This document shows, in pieces, positions 42,049 through 49,192 of a DNA stretch of 64,000 bases. Location of the stretch: positions 62,001-126,000 of the forward strand of contig NZ_MSCT01000020.1 in assembly GCF_001921865.1 (NCBI RefSeq). Direction: 5' to 3'. The stretch comes from Pseudomonas chlororaphis. GTDB taxonomy: Bacteria > Pseudomonadota > Gammaproteobacteria > Pseudomonadales > Pseudomonadaceae. The number at the start of each line of letters is the position of its first letter. Positions within the stretch are counted from its first letter, which is position 1. The notes under the pieces are model-generated. The model had not been told where the DNA came from. It searched no databases and worked only from the letters and a program-made list of their open reading frames with translations. Position numbers and translations under genes: made by a program.

Positions 42049-44469
42049 ATGAGCACAGAGGGTGCTTCAAGTCCGAGCCGCCTGCTGCCGAGCCTGCTCG
42101 GTATCGTGCTGCTGCTAATGGGCCTGGCCTTGCTGGCCGGGGGGATCAAGCTGAGCATGCTCGGCGGCTCGCTGTACTACCTGCTGGCCGGTATCGGCCT
42201 GGTCATCAGCGGCGTGCTGCTGCTGGCAGGCCGTAGCGCTGCATTGCTGGTGTACGGGGTGGTGCTGTTCTTAAGCTCCATCTGGGCACTGTGGGAAGTC
42301 GGCCTGGACTGGTGGCAACTGGTGCCGCGTCTGTCGCTGTTCTTCGCCCTGGGTGTGGTTCTGCTGTTGCCGTGGTTCCGTCGTCCGCTGCTGCGCAACG
42401 GCCCGGCGCCGCTGGGTACCGCGGTACTGGGCGTGGCCGTGGTCCTGGCCGGTGGCGCCGCGATCGGCAGCCAGTTCACCAACCCGGGCGAGATCTCGGG
42501 CGAACTGGGCCGTGAAACCGCCGACACCACCAGCGCCGCGCCGACCATGCCCGAAGGCGACTGGCAGGCCTATGGCCGCACCGAATTCGGCGACCGCTAC
42601 TCGCCGCTGAAGCAGATCACCCCGGCCAACATCGGCAAGTTGCAGGAAGCCTGGCGCATCCGCACCGGCGACATGCCGACCGCCAAGGACCCGGTGGAGA
42701 TCACCAACCAGAACACCCCGCTGAAGGTCAACGGCAAGCTCTACGCCTGTACCGCCCACAGCCAGGTGCTGGCGCTGGACCCGGACACCGGCAAGGAAAT
42801 CTGGCGTTTCGACCCGAAGATCCAGGGTCCGAACGGTGACGACTTCCGCGGCTGGGCGCACATGACCTGCCGTGGCGTGTCGTACTACGACGAAGCCAGC
42901 TTCACCAAGAGCGACGCCATCAGCACCCCGGCCAGCCTTTCCGCCGCCGGCCAGGCGATTGCCGCCAGTTGCCCGCGCCGCCTGTTCCTGCCAACCGCCG
43001 ACGCGCGCCTGATCGCGATCAACGCCGACACCGGCAAGGTCTGCGAAGACTTCGGCAATAAAGGCGCGGTGGACCTGAAAGCCGGTATCGGCCCGTTCAC
43101 CCCGGGCGGCTACTACTCGACATCGCCTGCCGCCATCACCCGTAACCTGGTGATCATCGGCGGCCACGTGACCGACAACGAGTCGACCAACGAGCCGTCC
43201 GGCGTGATCCGCGCCTTCGACGTGCACGACGGCCACCTGGTGTGGAACTGGGACGCCGGCAACCCCGACGAAACCGCGCCGCTACCGGAAGGCCAGACCT
43301 ACACTCGCAACTCGCCGAACATGTGGTCCCTGGCCAGCGTCGACGAGAAGCTGGGCCTGGTCTACCTGCCGCTGGGCAACCAGATGCCTGACCAGTGGGG
43401 CGGCAACCGCACCGCGGGCGCCGAGAAATTCAGCGCCGGCACCGTGGCCCTGGACATCGACACCGGCAAGCTGCGCTGGAACTACCAGTTCACCCACCAC
43501 GACCTGTGGGACATGGACGTCGGCAGCCAGCCGACCCTGGTGGACATGAAGACCGCGGACGGCATCAAGCCCGCGCTGATCCAGCCGACCAAGCAAGGCA
43601 GCCTGTATGTGCTGGACCGCCGCGACGGCACCCCGATCGTGCCGATCCAGGAAGTACCGGCGCCGACCGGCGCGGTCGAAGGCGACCACACCGCACCGAC
43701 CCAGGCCCGTTCGGACCTGAACCTGCTGCCGCCGCCACTGGAAGAAAAAGGCATGTGGGGCGCCACGCCGTTCGACCAGATGCTGTGCCGCATCCAGTTC
43801 AAGGAACTGCGCTACGAAGGCCAGTACACCCCGCCGTCGGTCCAGGGCAGCCTGATCTACCCGGGTAACGTCGGTGTGTTCAACTGGGGCAGCGTGTCGA
43901 TCGATCCGGTCCGCCACCTGCTGTTCACCAGCCCGAACTACATGGCCTTCGTCTCCAAGCTGGTGCCGCGCGCCGAAGTGGCCGCCGGCAGCAAGCGCGA
44001 AAGCGAAACCTCCGGCGTGCAGCCGAACACCGGCGCGCCTTACGCGGTGATCATGCATCCGTTCATGTCGCCGTTCGGCGTGCCCTGCCAGGCCCCGGCC
44101 TGGGGCTACGTGGCCGGTATCGACCTGACCACCAACAAGGTGGTGTGGAAGCACAAGAACGGCACCAGCCGCGACAGCTCGCCGGTCCCGATCGGCTTGC
44201 CCATCGGTGTACCGAGCATGGGCGGTTCGATGGTCACCGCCGGTGGCGTCGGCTTCCTCAGCGGCACCCTGGACCAGTACATCCGCGCCTATGACGTGAA
44301 CAACGGCAAGGAACTGTGGAAATCCCGCCTGCCCGCCGGCGGCCAAGCCACGCCGATGAGCTACACCGGCAAGGACGGCAAGCAGTACGTGCTGGTGGTC
44401 GTCGGCGGCCACGGCTCGCTGGGCACCAAGATGGGCGACTACATCATCGCCTACAAACTGTCGGAATAA
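42049..44469 (+). CDS. gcd: PQQ-dependent glucose dehydrogenase, membrane-bound
   Basis: 806 residues. Five N-terminal membrane helices occupy roughly the first 150 residues, followed by an eight-bladed PQQ propeller with typical tryptophan-docking repeats and the segments WKHKNGTSRDSSPVPIGLPIGVPSMGGS and GGQATPMSYTGKDGKQYVLVVVGGHG. It oxidises glucose to gluconolactone on the periplasmic side and passes electrons to ubiquinone. The ATG at 42049 follows a GGAGA RBS; an upstream ORF start at 42004 is rejected. Uses PQQ made elsewhere; oprB upstream supplies glucose to the periplasm. Confidence 0.95.
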   Translation: MSTEGASSPSRLLPSLLGIVLLLMGLALLAGGIKLSMLGGSLYYLLAGIGLVISGVLLLAGRSAALLVYGVVLFLSSIWALWEVGLDWWQLVPRLSLFFALGVVLLLPWFRRPLLRNGPAPLGTAVLGVAVVLAGGAAIGSQFTNPGEISGELGRETADTTSAAPTMPEGDWQAYGRTEFGDRYSPLKQITPANIGKLQEAWRIRTGDMPTAKDPVEITNQNTPLKVNGKLYACTAHSQVLALDPDTGKEIWRFDPKIQGPNGDDFRGWAHMTCRGVSYYDEASFTKSDAISTPASLSAAGQAIAASCPRRLFLPTADARLIAINADTGKVCEDFGNKGAVDLKAGIGPFTPGGYYSTSPAAITRNLVIIGGHVTDNESTNEPSGVIRAFDVHDGHLVWNWDAGNPDETAPLPEGQTYTRNSPNMWSLASVDEKLGLVYLPLGNQMPDQWGGNRTAGAEKFSAGTVALDIDTGKLRWNYQFTHHDLWDMDVGSQPTLVDMKTADGIKPALIQPTKQGSLYVLDRRDGTPIVPIQEVPAPTGAVEGDHTAPTQARSDLNLLPPPLEEKGMWGATPFDQMLCRIQFKELRYEGQYTPPSVQGSLIYPGNVGVFNWGSVSIDPVRHLLFTSPNYMAFVSKLVPRAEVAAGSKRESETSGVQPNTGAPYAVIMHPFMSPFGVPCQAPAWGYVAGIDLTTNKVVWKHKNGTSRDSSPVPIGLPIGVPSMGGSMVTAGGVGFLSGTLDQYIRAYDVNNGKELWKSRLPAGGQATPMSYTGKDGKQYVLVVVGGHGSLGTKMGDYIIAYKLSE

Positions 44470-44492
44470 GCCTTACCGACGGTGAATGAAAA

Positions 44493-44523
44493 GGCGGCTA
44501 CCTGCGGGTAGCCGCCTTTTTTT
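44493..44523 (+). terminator. Rho-independent terminator of gcd
   Basis: GGCGGCTACC and GGTAGCCGCC form a long GC stem around TGC, followed by seven Ts. Confidence 0.92.
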
Positions 44524-44589
44524 GTCCCTGTGAATCCTGGGTTGCCAGGCCTGGCGCCCACAACGATCTCAAGGCCCATGGCGATCCAT

Positions 44590-44737
44590 GTAGCCGCTGC
44601 CGAGCCCGCGAGGCTGCGAACGTCTGCGCAGCGGACGCAATGGCGGTATCCCCATTTGCCTGATACACCGGGTCGCCCGGTTTGGCGTCCGCTTCGCGGC
44701 CGTTCACAGCCTCGCCAGGGCTCGGCAGCGGCTACAG
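44590..44737. repeat. Long REPIN with extended inner arms (GTAGCCGCTGCC family)
   Basis: Outer arms GTAGCCGCTGCCGAGCC and GGCTCGGCAGCGGCTAC enclose inner complementary segments, including GCGGACGC/GCGTCCGC. At about 148 bp this is longer than the ordinary copies and could form a cruciform-like structure. Confidence 0.8.
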
Positions 44738-44851
44738 GCCAATGCCGATCCAGGAGCGGTGGTGGCACCCAACCACGATCGATGTAGGAGCGCTGGTGGC
44801 GCGGGAGGACAGCAGCGAAAATTCCTACAGCACGTGTCGAACCCCATCACC

Positions 44852-44880
44852 TTGTCCTGACGGGCCATGGACTTTATGGT
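44852..44880 (+). promoter_or_regulatory. Candidate sigma70 promoter of the switch-like leader
   Basis: TTGTCC (44852-44857) and TATGGT (44875-44880) are separated by 17 bases. Transcription would begin near 44887, giving a leader of about 225 nt before the start codon at 45112. Confidence 0.5.
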
Positions 44881-44908
44881 TTGTCGGTCGCTGCAAACTC
44901 AGTGACAG

Positions 44909-45111
44909 GGGTGTGGAAGCCCTTATATCGTTAGGCGCGCAAAGCAACGTGGGTCGGGCTTTTTTTGCCTGCACTTATGGTGGCTGTGCGCGGGGCACTT
45001 CGAGTGCGCCGGGTGCCTAACGTCCCGGTCTTCCACACCCGCGTACAGCCGCCACCTGATTACGTGGAAGTGATTTCTGGCGACTCCGACTCATACGTTA
45101 GGAACAGACCA
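44909..45111 (+). ncRNA. Structured 5' leader with mutually exclusive pairings
   Basis: A central strand holds CCTAACGT (45016-45023) and CTTCCACACCC (45030-45040). It can pair upstream with GGGTGTGGAAG (44909-44919) and CGTTAGGC (44929-44936), or downstream with GTGGAAG (45064-45070) and ACGTTAGG (45095-45102). The downstream partner contains the Shine-Dalgarno AGGA for the gene at 45112. A further stem, GGTGGC with GCCACC (44979-44984/45051-45056), crosses these. AAGCCC (44917-44922) with GGGCTT plus a seven-T run (44960-44966) could also make an early terminator. This is the architecture of an RNA switch; the ligand, if any, is unknown. Confidence 0.6.
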
Positions 45112-45432
45112 ATGAAAAAACTCACGCCAAATCCACCCACCCACCTCGACGACAACGCCTCCCGCCGCTACATGGCCCTCACCAGCAACGACTGCACCAT
45201 CCCCAGCTTGCTGATCGACACCGAGGCGCCGCTGGATGTGCTGCACGAAGCCGCCGCCCATCGCATCCGCGCCGTGGCGCAGTTACTGGAGAACATCGCC
45301 GGCGACGACCAGCTCCTCGGCAATCCGGCGTTGCTCCAGGATTTCGCCCAGCTCTGCGTCATCCCCCTGCGCGACGGCTGCGACCTGCTGGATGTGCTGG
45401 GCCGGCGCTTGCAAGCGCCGCTGCTGGGCTGA
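45112..45432 (+). CDS. DUF6124/DUF3077-type small protein
   Basis: 106 residues beginning MKKLTPNPPTHLDDNASRRYMALTSND, a pattern I associate with Pseudomonas DUF3077/DUF6124 proteins. The rest is mainly helical (TEAPLDVLHEAAAHRIRAVAQLLENIAGDDQLLGNP). No signal peptide or catalytic motif; function unknown. SD AGGA lies eight bases upstream and is part of the alternative pairing of the leader, so its translation is likely controlled by RNA structure. Confidence 0.75.
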   Translation: MKKLTPNPPTHLDDNASRRYMALTSNDCTIPSLLIDTEAPLDVLHEAAAHRIRAVAQLLENIAGDDQLLGNPALLQDFAQLCVIPLRDGCDLLDVLGRRLQAPLLG

Positions 45433-45661
45433 GCCCCGAGCAGAACCTGGACCGGCCGCCCCGATCGCTCCTGAGAACACCTCCCGGCCTCTGCGCAAGC
45501 GTCCGTCATCGCAAAACGACACTAGCCCATTTGTGCTAATCGACCCTCCTCCGACGCGCCGATATAGTGCCCTTCAACCAGTCGCTCCCCCAACACCGCC
45601 GCCCCACGGTGTCGGGAGCGGCTGCGTCGTAGAAACACAACAACACCAAGGAAGCGTCATC

Positions 45662-45955
45662 ATGAAACTCCAACCCACTACCCGCACCCTCACCCTGCTC
45701 GGCATCCTGGCACTCGCCCTGGGCGGTTGCGCCATCGCCAAACCCAGCAACGACGACCTCAAGAACCGCGCCCAGACCACCCTCGGCAAGCCCGTGACCA
45801 GCGTCTCCAATGTGCGTAGCGACGCCTCGCAGACCTACTTCACCGCCAGCACCGGCAACGGCGAATACAACTGTGTATTGCCCAGCGGCGGCATGGTCGC
45901 CTTCGCCTCCATGGGCGGAGTGGTAGCGCTCCCCGCCGAATGCACCAAGCAATAA
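45662..45955 (+). CDS. Small lipoprotein (first of twin pair)
   Basis: 97 residues with a lipoprotein signal peptide and lipobox LGGC (Cys23). The mature part has SVSNVRSDASQTYFTASTGNGEYNCVLPSGG and ends ALPAECTKQ, giving two further cysteines that could form a disulfide. The pattern 'F.A.T..G..YNC...' recurs in the next gene, suggesting duplication. Function unknown; location probably outer-membrane inner leaflet. AAGGAAG precedes the ATG. Confidence 0.72.
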   Translation: MKLQPTTRTLTLLGILALALGGCAIAKPSNDDLKNRAQTTLGKPVTSVSNVRSDASQTYFTASTGNGEYNCVLPSGGMVAFASMGGVVALPAECTKQ

Positions 45956-46074
45956 AGGTCGGGCTCGCTCTCGCGGCGCCGAGGAATCGGCTTGCAACGC
46001 CTCGACTCAGCGCGGCTCAAGCGCTCCTGCTGCAATCGCAGAGCGCTTCTGGGAAACACCAAGGAAGATACGTC

Positions 46075-46377
46075 ATGAAAAAAGCTCATCTATTGGCCCC
46101 CGCCGTCCTGCTCCTCGCGAGCGCACTGGCCGGTTGCTCAACCAACCCCAACGTCCTGCAGATGCACAAGGTCACCGCCGAAGCGATTGGCCTGGCCTCC
46201 ACGGACGAACTCACCATGGGCCCTGTCACCAAAGGCAAAGAGGACTTTCTGGGCGGCTCGGAACTGACCTACAAAGCCACCACCGCCAAGGGTCGCGTGT
46301 TCAACTGCTCGACCTTCATGACCCCGGGCATTCTGCTCGACCCTCCGAGCTATTCGCGGATTACCTGCACGAAATAA
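46075..46377 (+). CDS. Small lipoprotein (second of twin pair)
   Basis: 100 residues with lipobox LAGC (Cys21). It shares with the previous gene a C-terminal layout: TYKATTAKGRVFNCSTFMTPG, then a final cysteine in SRITCTK. The two leaders also share ACACCAAGGAAG, so both the genes and their 5' flanks look duplicated. Function unknown. The two cysteines in the mature region could pair in the periplasm. Confidence 0.72.
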   Translation: MKKAHLLAPAVLLLASALAGCSTNPNVLQMHKVTAEAIGLASTDELTMGPVTKGKEDFLGGSELTYKATTAKGRVFNCSTFMTPGILLDPPSYSRITCTK

Positions 46378-46446
46378 CCTCGGCGCCCCAGCCCCGCGCC
46401 AGCCAGGCCGGGGCGGTGGCGGTATCGGCGCCATACTCGTGCGCCC

Positions 46447-48789
46447 TCAGGTCGCCATGCGCGACTTGAGCAGCCAATGTTCAAATTCGGCGGCGCCCAG
46501 CGGGCGGCTGATCAGGTAGCCCTGGGCCGTGTCGCAATGCCAGCGCTCCAGCAGGCGCAGGCTGCGCTCCTGTTCCACCCCTTCAGCCACCACCTTGAGC
46601 CCCAGGTTGTGGCTCATCTCGATGGTGGAGCGCACGATCACCGCGTCGCCGCTGGTTTCGTCGAGGTTGCGGATAAACGACTGGTCGATCTTCAATTCCT
46701 GCACCGGCAGCCGCTGCAATTGCGCCAGCGACGAGTAGCCAGTGCCGAAGTCATCCACCGACAGGCTGATGCCGCAGTTGCGCAGGCTCTGCAACACCTC
46801 CAGCGCCTGCTCCGGATGACGCATGATGGCGCTTTCGGTGATCTCGAAAATCAGTTGTTCGGCGGACAGCCGATAACGCTGCAGCAACACGCTGACCCGC
46901 GCCGCCAGGTCGTTGCCATGCAAATCGTCCACCGAGATATTCAACGACAGCTGCAGGTGCAGCCCACGCATGTTCCATTCGGCCAGTTGCCGCATGCCCT
47001 CCTCGATCACCCACAGGGTCAGGCTGTTCATGCTGCCGGTACGCTCGGCCAGGGGGATGAATTCCGCCGGCGAGACCATGCCGAACTCCGGATGCTGCCA
47101 GCGCAGCAAGGCCTCGGCCTGGTGCACATGGCCATGACGCAGGTCCAGCTTGGGCTGGTATTGCAGGAACAGCTCGCCCTCCGCCGCCGCCCGGCGCAGG
47201 TCGCGGATCAGGCCGACCTGGCGCTGGTGGGCCAGGTCGCGGTCCTGCTGGTAGATCTGCAGGAATCCAGGCTGGGCCGCCGCGTCGTGACGGGCGATGG
47301 CCGCACGGCTGACCAGTTCTTCCGCCGATTGCCCGTCGGTGGGGTAGACCGCCACGCCAATGCACACCTGGCGCTGTACTTCATCGCCATGGAGGGTTTG
47401 CGGCCGGCTCAGCAAGGCGTGCAGGCGCTCGGCCATGGCCACCGCGCCATCGATCTCGGTGTTTTCCAGCAGCAACAGGAACTCGTTGGCGGTGATGCGC
47501 GCGGCGGTATCCCCGGCGGACACCGTCTCCGACAGCCGCCGGCTGACTTCGCGCATCATTTGCTCGACGCCCTCCGGGCCCAGGCCTTCGTTGATCGCCC
47601 GATAGTCCTCGATGCCCACGTACAGCAGCACCACGTTGCGCCCGGCGCTGATGGCGCTGCCCAGGCGCTCCATCGCCAGTGCCCGGTTGGGCAGGCCGGT
47701 CAGGGGATCATGCAGGGCGTTGTGCGCCAGTTGCAGTTCGCGGCTGGCAATCCCGCTCTGCATGGCGTTGATCGCCTCGGCCAGCAGGCCGAACTCGTCG
47801 TTGCGCTTGAGCTGCACCGGCGCCTGGTAGTTGCCCTCGCCGATGCGCCGGGCCGCCTCGGCCAGCACCGTCAGCGGCCGCGATACCCGCCGCGCCATGA
47901 ACAAGGCACCGACCAGCGACACCACCAGCGCCACCACGGCAATGACCAGAAACTCCCGGTCCAGCGGCGCGAAGGCCTGCAAGGCGTGATCCAGGGGGCT
48001 TTGCAGCAGCGCCACGACCTTGGGGTCGTCGGGGTCGTCGGTGTTGGCCAGTTGCAGGGCCTGATTGAGGAAACGCTTGCCGTGGGCATCGCTCAACTGC
48101 GGTCGCAAACGCCAGGACGAATCGCGCAGGGTGGTGATGATGCTCGCCCAGAAGATATCCGGCTGAGTGCTGAACAGCTCGCCCGCACGCCCGTCCTGCA
48201 AGGAGAGGAACGACACCTCCAGGTTGCTCATGGAACGCAGCTCGCTGGCGAACAGATCGTCCATGCGAAACGCCATGACCACCCGGTTCATGTGCGACGG
48301 CGTCAGCACCTGCCCCTGGACCAGCAGGTAAGGCTGGCCCTTGAGCGCGACGATCAGCATGCTTTTGTTCTGTCGCAGGGCTGTGCGCAAGGCCCGGTCG
48401 TAAGGAAAGTGCTCGCCCTCGGCGATCGCCGCCAGGGTACTGGTAATGACCGCCCCACCGGCGCCGAGCACGAACAGCTCGCTGCCGCGGATGCCAGTAC
48501 CGTGCTGGCGCAGCGTCTCGAGAATCTCCCGGGAATTGCCGTTGATCACCGCCTCGCGGAACTCGGCGTCCACCACCAGCCAGTCAACGCCGTAGCGCAA
48601 ACGCCGGCCGCGCAGTTCGAGCAGACGCTCGAACACCCGGGTGCCGGTCTGCAGTTGCACTTGCGCCTGGTTTTCCACCGCATGATTGGTCGCGGCCTTG
48701 ACGGCGAAATACACCACGCCGATCACGATCAACAGCAATAACGCCAGTACCCCGGTGATCCTCACCTGGAATGTATGGCGCCACTTCAT
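46447..48789 (-). CDS. Membrane GGDEF/EAL protein with degenerate GGDEF
   Basis: 780 residues: one helix near 10-30, a periplasmic sensor domain, a second helix near 280, HAMP (MARRVSRPLTVLAEAARRIGEGNY), GGDEF-like and EAL domains. The GGDEF signature is replaced by ITANEF, so cyclase activity is unlikely. The EAL domain keeps QAEALLRWQHPEFG, NISVDDL and DDFGTGYSSL, so c-di-GMP hydrolysis is likely. The start ATG at 48789 overlaps the stop of a 31-codon ORF (ATGA), suggesting coupled translation; a longer ORF start at 48915 has no family support. Confidence 0.85.
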   Translation of the reverse strand: MKWRHTFQVRITGVLALLLLIVIGVVYFAVKAATNHAVENQAQVQLQTGTRVFERLLELRGRRLRYGVDWLVVDAEFREAVINGNSREILETLRQHGTGIRGSELFVLGAGGAVITSTLAAIAEGEHFPYDRALRTALRQNKSMLIVALKGQPYLLVQGQVLTPSHMNRVVMAFRMDDLFASELRSMSNLEVSFLSLQDGRAGELFSTQPDIFWASIITTLRDSSWRLRPQLSDAHGKRFLNQALQLANTDDPDDPKVVALLQSPLDHALQAFAPLDREFLVIAVVALVVSLVGALFMARRVSRPLTVLAEAARRIGEGNYQAPVQLKRNDEFGLLAEAINAMQSGIASRELQLAHNALHDPLTGLPNRALAMERLGSAISAGRNVVLLYVGIEDYRAINEGLGPEGVEQMMREVSRRLSETVSAGDTAARITANEFLLLLENTEIDGAVAMAERLHALLSRPQTLHGDEVQRQVCIGVAVYPTDGQSAEELVSRAAIARHDAAAQPGFLQIYQQDRDLAHQRQVGLIRDLRRAAAEGELFLQYQPKLDLRHGHVHQAEALLRWQHPEFGMVSPAEFIPLAERTGSMNSLTLWVIEEGMRQLAEWNMRGLHLQLSLNISVDDLHGNDLAARVSVLLQRYRLSAEQLIFEITESAIMRHPEQALEVLQSLRNCGISLSVDDFGTGYSSLAQLQRLPVQELKIDQSFIRNLDETSGDAVIVRSTIEMSHNLGLKVVAEGVEQERSLRLLERWHCDTAQGYLISRPLGAAEFEHWLLKSRMAT

Positions 48790-48881
48790 GAGTCGGATCT
48801 CGCCACCGCGACCCCGCTGTCGTCCACCCTGAGCACCCACGGCGACACACGCCGCTCCCCGCTGAAAAGTCCCTTGATCAT
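48786..48881 (-). CDS. 31-aa ORF translationally coupled to the EAL gene
   Basis: ATG at 48881 is preceded by GAGGGACG at RBS distance and reads MIKGLFSGERRVSPWVLRVD onward to a TGA that overlaps the ATG of the EAL gene by four bases. The product is basic at first and then acidic, with no membrane helix. It may be a leader peptide that couples translation, or a small partner protein. Seen directly; function unknown. Confidence 0.45.
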   Translation of the reverse strand: MIKGLFSGERRVSPWVLRVDDSGVAVARSDS

Positions 48882-49134
48882 TACGCGTCCCTCTGGGCGG
48901 CTGAAGATGCGTCAAATAAATGCCATTTCCTTAGCGGCATTTAATCGGTCCAGATTAGACCGCCGCGAGAAGAAGATCACGCAATAAAATCAGGGGGTTC
49001 ATAATGTCATTTTTCTGTCGCCGCCAATTTACTAGCGTTTCCACGCAGAAATGACAGCCTGCCCATCAGCGTTTCAAAAACGGCACCGCGTTGCGGCGAC
49101 ATGGACTGAAATAATTGATCCGCCCCACCGCCCA
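48882..49134. other. Divergent promoter region, no gene seen
   Basis: AAATGCC (48918-48924) and GGCATTT (48936-48942) form a short inverted repeat close to the EAL side. The rest is moderately AT-rich and should contain the EAL promoter. No ORF with an RBS was found. Confidence 0.4.
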
Positions 49135-49162
49135 TTGAAACCGTCCGTCACCTGCCCCATCT
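49135..49162 (+). promoter_or_regulatory. Sigma32 (heat-shock) promoter
   Basis: TTGAAA (49135-49140), a 14-base spacer and CCCCATCT (49155-49162) match the RpoH consensus closely. Transcription would start about 24 bases before the protease ATG. Confidence 0.75.
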
Positions 49163-49192
49163 AACTTCCATACCCCATTGCGCAGGTGCCCC

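Noticed and set aside
46447..48789. Diguanylate cyclase activity of the GGDEF/EAL protein
   Set aside because: The GGDEF motif is replaced by ITANEF, so only EAL activity is likely.
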